Source: Acidobacteriota bacterium (lineage in GTDB: Bacteria > Acidobacteriota > Aminicenantia > Aminicenantales > Saccharicenantaceae). Taken from it: a stretch of DNA of 43,192 bases. The stretch's first letter is position 1. Each line of letters begins with the position of its first letter. Position numbers and translations under genes: made by a program. Positions 31,204 through 39,884 of the stretch are shown here, in pieces. The DNA lies in assembly GCA_014894455.1 (NCBI GenBank), contig JADBLN010000102.1, forward strand, positions 5,345-48,536. The letters run 5' to 3'. Under the pieces are notes generated by a model, which was not told the origin of the DNA, ran no database searches, and worked only from the letters and a program-made list of their open reading frames with translations.

Positions 31204-32271
31204 CTACCGGATTTTCTCCCGGCGCTTGAACAGATAGGCGGCGTCCCTAAGCTTGTTTTCGACGCCGTCGTGGACCGCGTATGTCCCGCCCTCGTAAAGG
31301 CAGGCCGCGCCGAACTCGCCCTTTTTGTTGAGCGCGTAGAAATCGAGGCCGAACTTGGGCCGACCCTCCCCGTCGCAGAGCCGGGGCACGAGCTTGGTCT
31401 TCGCGGCGATGGCTTCGCAGGTCTTCAAGCAAGCCTGCTCGGGCGACAGGCCGTGACCCATGAAATCGACGATCCGGAAGCTGGCGCACGTTTGGAGGTT
31501 GGCCTCACCCCGCCCCGTCGACCCGGCCGCGCCGATCTCGTTGTCCACGTAGAGCCCGGCCCCGATGATGGGCGAATCCCCCACCCGGCCGGAGAGTTTC
31601 CAGGACAGGCCGCTCGTCGTGGTCACGCCGGCCAATCTTCCCGCGGCGTCCAGGGCGATGCAGTTGATCGTCCCGTGCGTGCTCATGACCGAGCGGAGCT
31701 CTTCGGGGACGTTGTCGGACTTCGGGGGGAACCAGTTGTCCCGGTCCGAAATGGTTTCCTTCCAGCGCAGCCAGGCGGCGCGGGACTTATCCGTCAGGAG
31801 GTCCTCCTCCTTGAAGCCGTGGGCCCGGGCGAACTTCAGGGCGCCTTCTCCGACGAGAAGGACATGGTCGGTCCTCTCCATGACCAGGCGGGCCACCTTG
31901 GACGGGTTCTTGATGTTCCTCAAGGCGGCCACTGCGCCGGACGTATGCGTCGGCCCGTACATGACCGAAGAGTCGAGTTCGACGACGCCGTCTTCGTTCG
32001 GCAGGCCGCCGTAGCCGACGGACATGTCGTCGGGGTCGTCCTCGACGATGTTCACCCCGGCGATGACGGCGTCGAGGGGGTTGCCGCCCGCCTTGAGGAT
32101 CTCCATGGCTTTTTGAGTGGCCCGGATCCCGTTCCCGCTGGACACGACGCGGGGACGCGCGTCGGCTGCGGCCGTCATGCCCGCCGCCCGTCCGAGCCCG
32201 ACGGGGACGAACGCCGCCGCGCCGGCGCCGACGCCGGTCTTGAGAAAATCCCGTCTCGTGAATTTCGACAT
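31204..32271 (-). CDS. Tat-exported glycosylasparaginase (Ntn hydrolase)
   Basis: N4-(beta-N-acetylglucosaminyl)-L-asparaginase/isoaspartyl peptidase-type enzyme of 355 residues. It is made as a precursor that cleaves itself before T201 (MSTHG-T201-INCIALD), which then becomes the N-terminal nucleophile. VGDSPIIGAGLYVDNEIGAAGSTGRGE is the conserved substrate-binding region. A twin-arginine signal TRRDFLKTG at the N-terminus indicates export folded. AGGAG precedes the ATG. It follows the GH63-like hydrolase by 17 bases in the same direction; together they could trim N-linked glycans and then cut GlcNAc-Asn, although asparaginase activity alone would also fit. Confidence 0.9.
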   Translation of the reverse strand: MSKFTRRDFLKTGVGAGAAAFVPVGLGRAAGMTAAADARPRVVSSGNGIRATQKAMEILKAGGNPLDAVIAGVNIVEDDPDDMSVGYGGLPNEDGVVELDSSVMYGPTHTSGAVAALRNIKNPSKVARLVMERTDHVLLVGEGALKFARAHGFKEEDLLTDKSRAAWLRWKETISDRDNWFPPKSDNVPEELRSVMSTHGTINCIALDAAGRLAGVTTTSGLSWKLSGRVGDSPIIGAGLYVDNEIGAAGSTGRGEANLQTCASFRIVDFMGHGLSPEQACLKTCEAIAAKTKLVPRLCDGEGRPKFGLDFYALNKKGEFGAACLYEGGTYAVHDGVENKLRDAAYLFKRREKIR

Positions 32272-32288
32272 TTCGCTGGCTCTCCTTT

Positions 32289-34664
32289 CTATTCCGGTGG
32301 ATTCTGTTTTTCCAGATCTTCGAGCAGCTGGATGAGGACGGTGTGGTCGCCCTCAGGGACTTCGAACTTGCGCGAATTCCCGCTGAAGACGTCCATCTCC
32401 CGGCCGTCCACGAGAATCTGATACTTGCCTTTCTTCAGAAAGCGCAGCTTGATCTCGCGCCTTTTCAGGGTCTTGATTTCGAAGGATACCTCCCCCTCAT
32501 TGTAAAGGAAGCGGCGGACGACCGCTCCGCCGTCAACGGCGAGGATGGTTTCGCCTTCCTCGCGGAGGACGGTAGCGGAGTTTCCCGCCTCGACCTCGTA
32601 GTGGCGGCCCTGGACGAGGACCCGGGACAGCTTCCCCTTGCCGTCCGGCTTGAGGATCCCGAAGCGGAAGCCCTCGTGGGGCGTGAAATCGAGGTACTCC
32701 TCGACCGCGATCAGGGCGGCCAGGGGGCCGCCGCTCTGGTAGCGCTGGCCTCCCGCCTCTCCGGTCAGGGAATCGAAATTCTCGGGCGACAGGCCGAAGC
32801 TCGTCCAGCTCCGCAGGAACATCTCGGCGCTCTTGCGGGCTAACTCGGAGGCGACGGCGTCGAAGCCGGAGGCCTTCAGCCCCTGGTAGACGAGGTAGTT
32901 GGCCGCGGGCCAGATCAGACCGCGCCAGGACTGCTGGCTCTCGGGCTTGAAGGACGGGTCGTCCCGGGAGATGGACGGGATGACGTAGTCGCCCCAGAAC
33001 TGCTTGGGATCGAGCAGGTGCTTGAGCATCCTTTGTGCGCGGGCTTCGTCGGGGATCCTGGCCAGGAGAGGGAAAAAAGCGGAGGCCGCCTTGTGGACCG
33101 AAAACCGGCCGTCCCAGTAGCGGTCGCAATAGAAACCGTCCTTCTCGTTCCACAGCCGGGAGTTGACGAGGGCCCGGGTCTTCTCGTACTGATCGCGGTA
33201 GTGTTCGACGTCGACGGGGCGTCCGAGGACCGAGGCCATCTCGGCCAGGCACCAGGCGTCCAGGGCGTATAGGGAGTTCAGGTCGACGCAGTTCAGCATC
33301 ATGGTGCCGGTCTCTTCGCTGAAAGGGGCGTCGTCCCAGTTGGGCAGGTCGTCCTGCCCCGATTCCCAGCCGGCCCTCATCCGTCCCGAAGCGTTCTTCT
33401 CCCAGGACGGGACGTTCCTGCCGACGAGCTCGGCGTCCGATCCCCACTCGAGGAGGCCGTCACCGTTGCCGTCTCTCCGGGCGATACCGTTCGCCCGCGG
33501 CGACATCCAATAATTGTGCCAGCGCTGGAGATAGGGATAGGCGTGCCGAAGGATCTCTATGTCTCCCAGCCGCTCGAAAAGCTTCAGGACGACGAAGGCC
33601 CCGACGGGAGGCTGCGAGCGGTCGGCGGTGCCCCCGAAACGGCCCCGCCAATTCGGGATGTTCCCGTTCGGGTACTGAGTTTCCAGGACGGCCCGGAGAG
33701 CGTCGACGGCCAGTTTCTGGCTTTCGAGGACGAGCCCTAGGGCGTTGAACAGGGAATTCTCGCCGAGGATCGTCCAGTGATCCCGGCCCCCATCCGGCCG
33801 GGGGAGGATCCCTGCCCGGCTTGACGGAGTGTAAAGACGGTGGCTTCCCGCCTGGTAAAGGACCGTCCAATGCAAGCTGTTGGTGATCGCCTCGGCCACT
33901 CCGGCGTAAGGGCCGCGGAGTTTGACCCGTTTTTTTTCATAAACGGCGGCTTCCTCGTCGATGAAAGCGCCTATGGTCTCGGCGTTCTTGTAACGGTAGA
34001 TGCGGTTGCCCACGGCTTGGGCGTCTGGACCGACCCCGGCCACGAAGGCGATCGTGCGGTCGGCATCCGGGAGGTAGGATAGGGCGAGGCCGCCGGCAGG
34101 GGCGGAAGCCGGCTCCCCGGGTCGGCTCGTCCAGATCAAGTAGGACGGATTCCCCGGAGCGCCGCAGCGTCCCCGGACCTGGCCGTCGGAGAGCAGGGTG
34201 TATTCGCCTTTGAGGTCCCATGGGAAATAGTGGACGATGGTGACGCGGACGTCCTCGGGGCAAAGGATGCGTCCGATGACGGTCGTCTCGTCGCGCCGCG
34301 ACCATTCGACGGTCAGGGTCAACTTTCGCGGCGGGGGCTTCAGCAGGATGGGTGTGTCCTTGCCCATCTTGAAGGGAAGTCCGAGGTCGAACTTGACACG
34401 GGCGTAGAGGCCGTCGGGCGAATGCGGGCCGACCTGGGAGACGAGGTAGTAGAAATCCCCGCCCTCGGCGGTTTCACCCACTCTCTCGACGCGCAGGAGG
34501 AAGGCGAAGGCGCAATCCTTGGCCGGAGCGATAACCAGGCCCGGCCAGCCGGGCCCGTCGAGCGATCCGACGTAGGTGTCTTTCCAGGGATAGAAGATCT
34601 CGGGCGCGAGGCTGGACGTTCCGATGAGCAGCAGACCCAGAACGAGGACTGTTTTTTTCGTCAT
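32289..34664 (-). CDS. Exported GH63/trehalase-like glycoside hydrolase
   Basis: (alpha/alpha)6-barrel hydrolase of 791 residues of the GH63/MGH1-type group, which act on alpha-glucosides, mannosylglycerate or trehalose. A hydrophobic signal peptide (KKTVLVLGLLLIGTSSLA) predicts export. The barrel shows GNGDGLLEWGSDAE (about residue 410), MLNCVDLNSLYALDAWCLAEM, QQSWRGLIWPAANYLVYQGL and SPENFDSLTGEAGG, the last three being typical of the barrel core. A C-terminal beta domain (about residue 690 onward) follows. Substrate cannot be fixed from sequence. A good promoter (TTGATT, 17 bases, TAAAGT) lies upstream; the glycosylasparaginase gene is downstream in the same unit. Confidence 0.8.
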   Translation of the reverse strand: MTKKTVLVLGLLLIGTSSLAPEIFYPWKDTYVGSLDGPGWPGLVIAPAKDCAFAFLLRVERVGETAEGGDFYYLVSQVGPHSPDGLYARVKFDLGLPFKMGKDTPILLKPPPRKLTLTVEWSRRDETTVIGRILCPEDVRVTIVHYFPWDLKGEYTLLSDGQVRGRCGAPGNPSYLIWTSRPGEPASAPAGGLALSYLPDADRTIAFVAGVGPDAQAVGNRIYRYKNAETIGAFIDEEAAVYEKKRVKLRGPYAGVAEAITNSLHWTVLYQAGSHRLYTPSSRAGILPRPDGGRDHWTILGENSLFNALGLVLESQKLAVDALRAVLETQYPNGNIPNWRGRFGGTADRSQPPVGAFVVLKLFERLGDIEILRHAYPYLQRWHNYWMSPRANGIARRDGNGDGLLEWGSDAELVGRNVPSWEKNASGRMRAGWESGQDDLPNWDDAPFSEETGTMMLNCVDLNSLYALDAWCLAEMASVLGRPVDVEHYRDQYEKTRALVNSRLWNEKDGFYCDRYWDGRFSVHKAASAFFPLLARIPDEARAQRMLKHLLDPKQFWGDYVIPSISRDDPSFKPESQQSWRGLIWPAANYLVYQGLKASGFDAVASELARKSAEMFLRSWTSFGLSPENFDSLTGEAGGQRYQSGGPLAALIAVEEYLDFTPHEGFRFGILKPDGKGKLSRVLVQGRHYEVEAGNSATVLREEGETILAVDGGAVVRRFLYNEGEVSFEIKTLKRREIKLRFLKKGKYQILVDGREMDVFSGNSRKFEVPEGDHTVLIQLLEDLEKQNPPE

Positions 34665-34702
34665 CCTAGAGATCCCAGCCGACGCGGTCCTCCTCGCCGT
34701 CT

Positions 34703-34731
34703 ACTTTATGGAAATCGGGCCTTGAAATCAA
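34703..34731 (-). promoter_or_regulatory. Predicted promoter of the GH63-like/glycosylasparaginase pair
   Basis: Minus strand -35 TTGATT (34731-34726), 17-base spacer, -10 TAAAGT (34708-34703), 38 bases before the start codon. The opposite strand carries a TGG-TAGATT extended -10 (34762-34770) for the divergent M20 gene. Confidence 0.6.
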
Positions 34732-34761
34732 GTTAAGGAAGGTGCTTTTCTTTTCGAGCTG

Positions 34762-34770
34762 TGGTAGATT
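34762..34770 (+). promoter_or_regulatory. Possible extended -10 box for the M20 peptidase gene
   Basis: TGGTAGATT resembles the extended -10 seen before glgA and the LOG gene. No clear -35 box is visible, so confidence is modest. Confidence 0.35.
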
Positions 34771-34799
34771 AAGACTTACGAATTCCGGTGGAGGAAATC

Positions 34800-35930
34800 A
34801 TGGATTTCCGGCTCTATTTTCGCTCCCGTCAGGGGGAGATGGTCCATCTCCTGAAGCAGCTCGCGATGCTCGAATCCCCGACCCACGACAAGAAGGCGGT
34901 CGACGCCTGCGCGGCCTTCGTGGCCAGGGAGTTCAAGAGAGTCGGATGCAAGGTCACGACTCTCCCCCAGAAGGATATCGGCGACCTGATCGTGGCCGAG
35001 TTTGCGCCGGGACGCCTGAAAGACGCCGACGACGAGATCCTTGTCCTGACCCACATCGACACCGTCTGGCCCGTGGGGAAGATCGCCAAGATGCCCTTCT
35101 ACGTCTCCGGGAACAAGCTCTACGGCCCCGGTGTCCTCGACATGAAAGCTGGAGTTGTGATGCTCCTGACGGCCCTGCGGAGTCTCAACGGCCTCAACGT
35201 CAAGCCCCAGAAGCGGGTCATGGTCGTCGTCAACACGGCCGAGGAGACGGGGCACCCCGCGGCCCACGACCTCATTCGCAAGCTGGCCCGGAAGGCCTCT
35301 CTCGTCCTTTGCCTGGAGCCCGCCATCCCGGGCGGAGCGCTCAAGCTCGAAAGGAAGGGCCGGCTGGTCGTCCGCCTGGACGTCAGCGGCCGGGCGGCCC
35401 ACGGCGGGAGCCCCGAGAAAGGGGTCAGCGCCATCGAAGAACTGGTCACCCAGATCGCCCGCCTCAAGAGGCTGAGGACCGGCGAAACCACGGTCAACGT
35501 CGGCCTGGCCGGCGGGGGCGAAAAGGCCAACGTCGTCGCCGAGAATGCCTGGGCCGTGCTGGACATCCGCTTCTGGAAGTCCACCGACCGGGACAGGGTC
35601 CTGAAGATCCTGCGCGAGGCCGTCCCGGCCCTCCGCGGGGCGCGTCTCAAGGTCTCTGTCGAAAGCACGACGCCGCCCATGGAGAAGACCAAGGCCTCGG
35701 AAAAACTCTTCGTCCGGGCCCAGGAGATCGCCGCCGGCATGGGGCTCTCGCTCAAGGGAGGGAAAACGGGCGGCGGCTCGGACGCGTCGATCGCGGCGGG
35801 GATGGGGATCCCGACGCTCGACGGCCTCGGCCCGGACGGCGACGGGATCCACGCCGAACACGAACATCTCATCCTCTCCTCCTTCGTCGAACGGACGGCC
35901 CTGCTGACAGAGCTCCTGAAGGACTTGTGA
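34800..35930 (+). CDS. M20-family metallopeptidase (CPG2-like)
   Basis: Cytosolic dizinc carboxypeptidase/dipeptidase of 376 residues, without signal peptide. Metal and catalytic residues are visible: H85-x-D87 (LTHIDTVWP), bridging D114 (GPGVLDMKAG), base E148 and ligand E149 (NTAEETGHP), and a C-terminal His in DGIHAEHEHL. The lid-domain motif GRAAHGGSPEKGVSA is also typical. The closest named relatives are glutamate carboxypeptidases such as CPG2; substrate is unknown. ATG 34800 has GGAGG 6 bases upstream and is preferred to GTG 34788. Confidence 0.92.
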   Translation: MDFRLYFRSRQGEMVHLLKQLAMLESPTHDKKAVDACAAFVAREFKRVGCKVTTLPQKDIGDLIVAEFAPGRLKDADDEILVLTHIDTVWPVGKIAKMPFYVSGNKLYGPGVLDMKAGVVMLLTALRSLNGLNVKPQKRVMVVVNTAEETGHPAAHDLIRKLARKASLVLCLEPAIPGGALKLERKGRLVVRLDVSGRAAHGGSPEKGVSAIEELVTQIARLKRLRTGETTVNVGLAGGGEKANVVAENAWAVLDIRFWKSTDRDRVLKILREAVPALRGARLKVSVESTTPPMEKTKASEKLFVRAQEIAAGMGLSLKGGKTGGGSDASIAAGMGIPTLDGLGPDGDGIHAEHEHLILSSFVERTALLTELLKDL

Positions 35931-35938
35931 TTGATCCG

Positions 35939-35972
35939 TTCGACGGCGGCCGGGGTCCCGGCCTCTGTCGAA
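35939..35972. repeat. GC-rich hairpin related to the dispersed palindromic repeat
   Basis: TTCGACGGCGGCCGGG and CCCGGCCTCTGTCGAA pair at 14 of 16 positions around GT, beginning 9 bases after the M20 stop. The right arm read on the minus strand (TTCGACAGAGGCCGGG) matches TTCGACAGCGGCCGGG beside copy 1 at 13.71 kb at all but one position. No U-run follows, so termination would be inefficient. Confidence 0.65.
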
Positions 35973-36035
35973 GGAGTTGACTTAGACCGGAAATATTTGA
36001 TAGTTTAATTTCACCTTTATTTTAAGGAGTACAAC

Positions 36036-37184
36036 ATGATTAAAAAGTACTATCTTCTGTCCCCCGGACCGACTCCGGTGCCGGAACGGGCCCTGTCGGC
36101 GGCCGCGGAACCGATCATCCATCACCGGACCCCCGAGTTCTCGGCCATCTTCATGGAGGTCACGGAAGGCATCAAGCAGATCTTCGGCACGAAGGAAGAC
36201 GCCTACATCCTGACGTCCTCCGGGACCGGAGCCATGGAGACTGCCGTGGTCAACCTCCTCAGCCCGGGCGACAAGGTCCTGACGATCAACGGCGGCAAGT
36301 TCGGTGAGCGCTGGGGCAACATCTGCAAGGCCTATGGCATCAACTATAAGGAGATCGTCCTCGACCCGTGGGGTAAGGACTTCTCCAAGGACGAACTCGA
36401 AGCCGAGCTGAAAGCCATGCCCGACTGCAAGGCCGTTTTCGCCACTCTGTCCGAAACCTCCTCCGGGGCCATGTTCGACATCCAGGGATTCGCTGAGGTC
36501 GTGGCCAAGACGGGCGCCGTCCTCGTCATCGACGGCATCTCCGGGGCCGGCGTCACGCCCTGTCCCATGGACGACTGGAAGGTCGACGTCCTTCTTTCCG
36601 GGTCGCAGAAGTCCTTCATGATCCCGCCCGGATTGGCCTACATCGCCCTGAGCCCCAAGGCTTGGGCCCTGGCCGCCAATGCCAAGCTGCCCAAGTTCTA
36701 CTTCGACCTCAAGAAGGCCAAGAAGAACCTGGCCGACAAGACGACCCCTTGGACGCCCGGGATTTCCCTCATCATCCAGCAGAAGCACGCCTTGGACATC
36801 GTCAAAAAGATGGGCCTTGACGCCCTTTTCGTCCATCACCGGATCCTGGCCGACGCGACCCGGGCCGGGGTCAAGGCCCTCGGGCTCGAGCTTCTGTCGC
36901 AGAGGCCGGGCAATGTTCTGACCTGCTGCAAGGTCCCGGAAGGGATCGAGGGCTCGAAGCTCGTCAAGACCATGCAGGGCAAGTACATGGCCTACATCTC
37001 CGGCGGGCAGGACCCCTACAAGGGGAAGATCTTCCGCATCGCCCATCTCGGCTACATGGGCGGCTTCGACATCATCACCGCCCTCTCGGCGCTCGAAATG
37101 ACCCTCATGGACCTCGGCTTCAAGTTCGAGGCGGGGGCCGGCATCAAGGCGGCCCAGGCCGTCCTCAAGGAGAATTGGCAATGA
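36036..37184 (+). CDS. Class V aminotransferase (serine/alanine-glyoxylate type)
   Basis: PLP enzyme of 382 residues, predicted fold type I. The Schiff-base lysine is K192 (LLSGSQKSFMIPPG); LSPGPTPVPERAL at the N-terminus and LTSSGTGAMETAVVN are family hallmarks. Such enzymes use serine, alanine or phosphoserine with glyoxylate or 2-oxoglutarate. Overlap with the SerA-like gene (ATGA) suggests it serves as the phosphoserine aminotransferase of serine synthesis, as proposed for several prokaryotes lacking classical SerC; this is inference. AAGGAG precedes the ATG. A possible -35 TTGACT (35977-35982) lies upstream, with a weak -10. Confidence 0.88.
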   Translation: MIKKYYLLSPGPTPVPERALSAAAEPIIHHRTPEFSAIFMEVTEGIKQIFGTKEDAYILTSSGTGAMETAVVNLLSPGDKVLTINGGKFGERWGNICKAYGINYKEIVLDPWGKDFSKDELEAELKAMPDCKAVFATLSETSSGAMFDIQGFAEVVAKTGAVLVIDGISGAGVTPCPMDDWKVDVLLSGSQKSFMIPPGLAYIALSPKAWALAANAKLPKFYFDLKKAKKNLADKTTPWTPGISLIIQQKHALDIVKKMGLDALFVHHRILADATRAGVKALGLELLSQRPGNVLTCCKVPEGIEGSKLVKTMQGKYMAYISGGQDPYKGKIFRIAHLGYMGGFDIITALSALEMTLMDLGFKFEAGAGIKAAQAVLKENWQ

Positions 37185-38080
37185 CTAAGATCCTCATCGC
37201 CGACGGCCTGGACAAGGAGGCCTTGGAACTCCTCCGGGCCGTTCCGGGCTTCGAAGTCACCGTCAACAAAGGGATGAGCGAGGCCGACCTCGTCCAGATC
37301 GTTCCCGGCTTCAGCGCCGTCGTCGTCCGGAGCGCCTCCAGGATCACCCGCCCGGTCATCGAAGCCGGGAAGGACCTGAAGGTCCTCGTCCGGGCCGGCA
37401 TCGGGCTCGACAACATCGACCGCGACGCGGCCAAGGAAAAAGGGATCGCCGTGGCCAACACCCCGGCGGCCACTTCCATCTCCGTCGCCGAACACACGTT
37501 CGGGCTCATGCTCGGGGCCGTCCGCAACCACGCCAAGGCCGTCCTGTCGATGAAGGCGCACAAGTGGGACAAGAAGGCGCTCGAGGGCACGGAGCTCTAT
37601 GGGAAGACGCTGGGCATCATCGGCTGCGGCCGGATCGGCATCGAAGTCGCCAAGAGGGCCCTGGCTTTCGGCATGACGGTCCTCGTCTATGACGTCATCC
37701 CGGTCAAGACCGACGTCGCCGTCAAACAGGCGCCGCTCGAGGAGCTGCTGGCCGCTGCCGACCTCATCACGCTCCACGTCCCCAAGCAGGCCAAGCCCAT
37801 ACTCGGCGAGGCCGAGTTCGGCAAGATGAAGAACGGGATCATCATCGTCAACGTCGCCCGAGGCGGGGTCGTCGACGAAAAGGCCTTGCTCGCCGCGCTC
37901 AACTCCGGCAAGGTCCGCGCCGCGGCCCTGGACGTCTTCGACAAGGAGCCGCCCGAGGACTTCGCGCTCGTCGACCATCCCAACGTCATCCCCATCCCCC
38001 ACCTCGGCGCTGCCGCCGCAGAAGGCCAGCAGCGGGCCGGCCTCGAGGTCGTCCGCATCCTCAAGGAGAAGCTGGGCTGA
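37181..38080 (+). CDS. serA: D-3-phosphoglycerate dehydrogenase (short form)
   Basis: NAD-dependent D-2-hydroxyacid dehydrogenase of 299 residues that would oxidise 3-phosphoglycerate in the first step of serine synthesis. The NAD motif is GIIGCGRIGIEVAKRA near residue 145. Substrate and catalytic residues are in VRAGIGLDNID (about 75), VNVARGGVVDEKALL (Arg of the triad, about 225), DVFDKEPPED (Glu) and IPHLGAAAAEGQQRAG (His). It lacks the C-terminal ACT and ASB regulatory domains, so it is the type III form without serine feedback. ATG 37181 overlaps the aminotransferase stop, and a strong terminator follows. Confidence 0.91.
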   Translation: MTKILIADGLDKEALELLRAVPGFEVTVNKGMSEADLVQIVPGFSAVVVRSASRITRPVIEAGKDLKVLVRAGIGLDNIDRDAAKEKGIAVANTPAATSISVAEHTFGLMLGAVRNHAKAVLSMKAHKWDKKALEGTELYGKTLGIIGCGRIGIEVAKRALAFGMTVLVYDVIPVKTDVAVKQAPLEELLAAADLITLHVPKQAKPILGEAEFGKMKNGIIIVNVARGGVVDEKALLAALNSGKVRAAALDVFDKEPPEDFALVDHPNVIPIPHLGAAAAEGQQRAGLEVVRILKEKLG

Positions 38081-38090
38081 AATCGAATCA

Positions 38091-38134
38091 AAGAGAGACA
38101 GTCCCCTCCAGGGGGACTGTCTCTCTTTTTCTTT
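38091..38134 (+). terminator. Intrinsic terminator after the serA-type gene
   Basis: A perfect 16-base-pair stem, AAGAGAGACAGTCCCC with GGGGACTGTCTCTCTT, around a 5-base loop, followed by a T-rich run (TTTTTCTTT). It begins about 10 bases after the stop codon. Confidence 0.92.
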
Positions 38135-38160
38135 ACGTTCTTCCGGCCTTGCCCGGGTTC

Positions 38161-38169
38161 TGATAAAAT
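38161..38169 (+). promoter_or_regulatory. Extended -10 box of the cysteine desulfurase gene
   Basis: TGATAAAAT gives TG-A-TAAAAT; no good -35 box at the usual spacing. It ends 6 bases before the ATG, and no usable Shine-Dalgarno sequence lies between, so a leaderless transcript is likely. Confidence 0.5.
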
Positions 38170-38175
38170 AGAGGC

Positions 38176-39330
38176 ATGATCTACCTCGACCACAACGCCA
38201 CGACACCCGTCGACCCGGCCGTCGCCGAGCGGATGGCGTGGTTTCTCAAGGAACACTTCGGCAACCCCTCTTCTATCTACCCGATCGGGCGGAAGGTCAA
38301 GGAGTTGATGAACGAAGCCAGGGAACGCGTCGCCGGCTCCCTGGGCGTCGACCGCGGCGAGATCTTCTTCACCGGATCGGGCACGGAATCCGACAATTTC
38401 GCTATCTTCGGGACCTTCGATGCCGCGCCGGAGAAAAACGAGTTCGTCACGTCGGCCATCGAGCACCCTGCCGTCATCGAAACGGCCAAGGCCCTGGAAA
38501 AGAGAGGGGTCAAGGTCACCTATCTACCCGTCGACGAGTACGGCACGGTCGGCCTGGACGAGCTGCGCTCGGCCCTGACACCGAAAACGGGCCTCGTCTC
38601 GGTCATGCACGCCAACAACGAGATCGGCACGATCCAGCCCATCGCCGAGATCGTCCGGATCGCCCACGAGCGGGATATCCCCGTTCATACGGACGCCGTC
38701 CAGAGCTTCGGGAAGATCGACGTCGACGCCCGCAAGCTCGGGGTCGATTTTCTGACCGTCTCCGCCCACAAGGTCTACGGCCCCAAAGGCATCGGAGCGC
38801 TCTACATCCGCCGGGGGGCGAATATCTGTCCCTTCGTCCGGGGCGGCCGCCAGGAGCGCGGCCTCAGGGCCGGGACGGAGAATACGGCCGGGATCGTCGG
38901 TTTCGGCGAAGCTATCCGCGTCCTCGAGGAAAAGGGCCGCAAGGAACGCTCCCGGGTTGAAAAGCTCGCCGAGGCTCTGAAAAAGGGGATCGAAGAAAAG
39001 ATCCCCAGCGCCAGGTTCAACGGCCACCCGGAAAACCGGATCAAAAGCACGCTCAATTTCGCCTTTCCGGGACTCGAGGCGGAAGCTATCCTGCTGGCCC
39101 TGGCGACCAAGGAGATCTACGTTTCCACGGGCTCGGCCTGCAGCGAGGAATCGGAGGAAGTCTCCCACGTCCTCCAGGCCATCGGGCTCAAACCCGAGAT
39201 CGCCCGCTCCTCGATCCGGATGTCCCTCGGACGCTCCAACACGGAAGAGGATATCGCCTGCGTCCTCCGCGAGCTCCCGGAGATCATCAAGAGACTGCGG
39301 GCCATCACGGCCTTCCACCCCGAAGGCTGA
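38176..39330 (+). CDS. Cysteine desulfurase (IscS/NifS family)
   Basis: PLP enzyme of 384 residues that takes sulfur from cysteine for Fe-S clusters and thio-nucleosides. The N-terminus reads MIYLDHNATTPVDPAV, the PLP lysine is K199 (TVSAHKVYGPKG) and the persulfide cysteine is C322 in STGSACSEESEEVSHVLQAIG. The short SACSEESE loop and missing C-terminal IscU-docking tail put it with NifS/IscS-like group I enzymes; a scaffold gene is not adjacent. A strong terminator before it makes it an independent unit. Confidence 0.95.
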   Translation: MIYLDHNATTPVDPAVAERMAWFLKEHFGNPSSIYPIGRKVKELMNEARERVAGSLGVDRGEIFFTGSGTESDNFAIFGTFDAAPEKNEFVTSAIEHPAVIETAKALEKRGVKVTYLPVDEYGTVGLDELRSALTPKTGLVSVMHANNEIGTIQPIAEIVRIAHERDIPVHTDAVQSFGKIDVDARKLGVDFLTVSAHKVYGPKGIGALYIRRGANICPFVRGGRQERGLRAGTENTAGIVGFGEAIRVLEEKGRKERSRVEKLAEALKKGIEEKIPSARFNGHPENRIKSTLNFAFPGLEAEAILLALATKEIYVSTGSACSEESEEVSHVLQAIGLKPEIARSSIRMSLGRSNTEEDIACVLRELPEIIKRLRAITAFHPEG

Positions 39331-39341
39331 ATCTCCGGCCG

Positions 39342-39884
39342 CTAGGCCGGAGGCTCACGGAGCCGGCGCAGGTACAGCTCGCGGACGGTCCGGAAAAACT
39401 CCTGACACGGCCCTCTCCGGAAGTCGGGATAGGTCCAATCCAAAGTTTTGACCCCCGTCTTCGTGAAGAGGAATTCGAGATGGGCGTAGATACCCCGCCC
39501 GAGAGGGATGCGGTGGGAGAAATCCTTGGCCGTGGCCATGACCAGCGCGGAGGCGGTGAGATAGCCCGGGTCGACGTTGACGGGCCTCCCCGCAGCGCCC
39601 ATTTCCCGGCGAAAGGCCGCCTCGAGTTCAATCGTCCGGAGTTTTGCCTGAGGCAGGATTTCAGGGGCAACCAGCCCGGAGAAGCTCATGAATCGTCTCT
39701 TAAGATTGGGGCCCATCTCCGGTTCATAATACGCGGTCAGGTCGAAAGCGAAAGCCGGGCTCTCCATGTCGACAGACCCCCACTCCCCGATGAGCCGGCG
39801 CCGGATCTCCTCGTACAGGGCTTCCTCTTTATAGATGACCCCGCAGACGAGCTTGACGGGCGCGAACGGTTTCGGCTGAGCCAT
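39342..39884 (-). CDS. DUF4416 family protein
   Basis: Conserved bacterial protein of unknown function (DUF4416), 180 residues. Recognisable family blocks are PVKLVCGVIYKEEA at the N-terminus, FAFDLTAYYEPEMGPNLKRRFMSF in the middle, and VNVDPGYLTASALVMATAKDFSHRIPLGRGIYAHLEFLF towards the end. It has no signal peptide or membrane segment. The ATG at 39884 gives the expected N-terminus; an in-frame extension to 39941 is unconserved. A TATACT -10 box ends 12 bases upstream, and it faces the cysteine desulfurase gene with an 11-base gap. Confidence 0.85.
   Translation of the reverse strand: MAQPKPFAPVKLVCGVIYKEEALYEEIRRRLIGEWGSVDMESPAFAFDLTAYYEPEMGPNLKRRFMSFSGLVAPEILPQAKLRTIELEAAFRREMGAAGRPVNVDPGYLTASALVMATAKDFSHRIPLGRGIYAHLEFLFTKTGVKTLDWTYPDFRRGPCQEFFRTVRELYLRRLREPPA

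Noticed and set aside
35939-35972. Intrinsic terminator after the M20 gene
   Set aside because: The stem is strong but imperfect and no T-run follows on either strand, so I list it as a repeat rather than a terminator.
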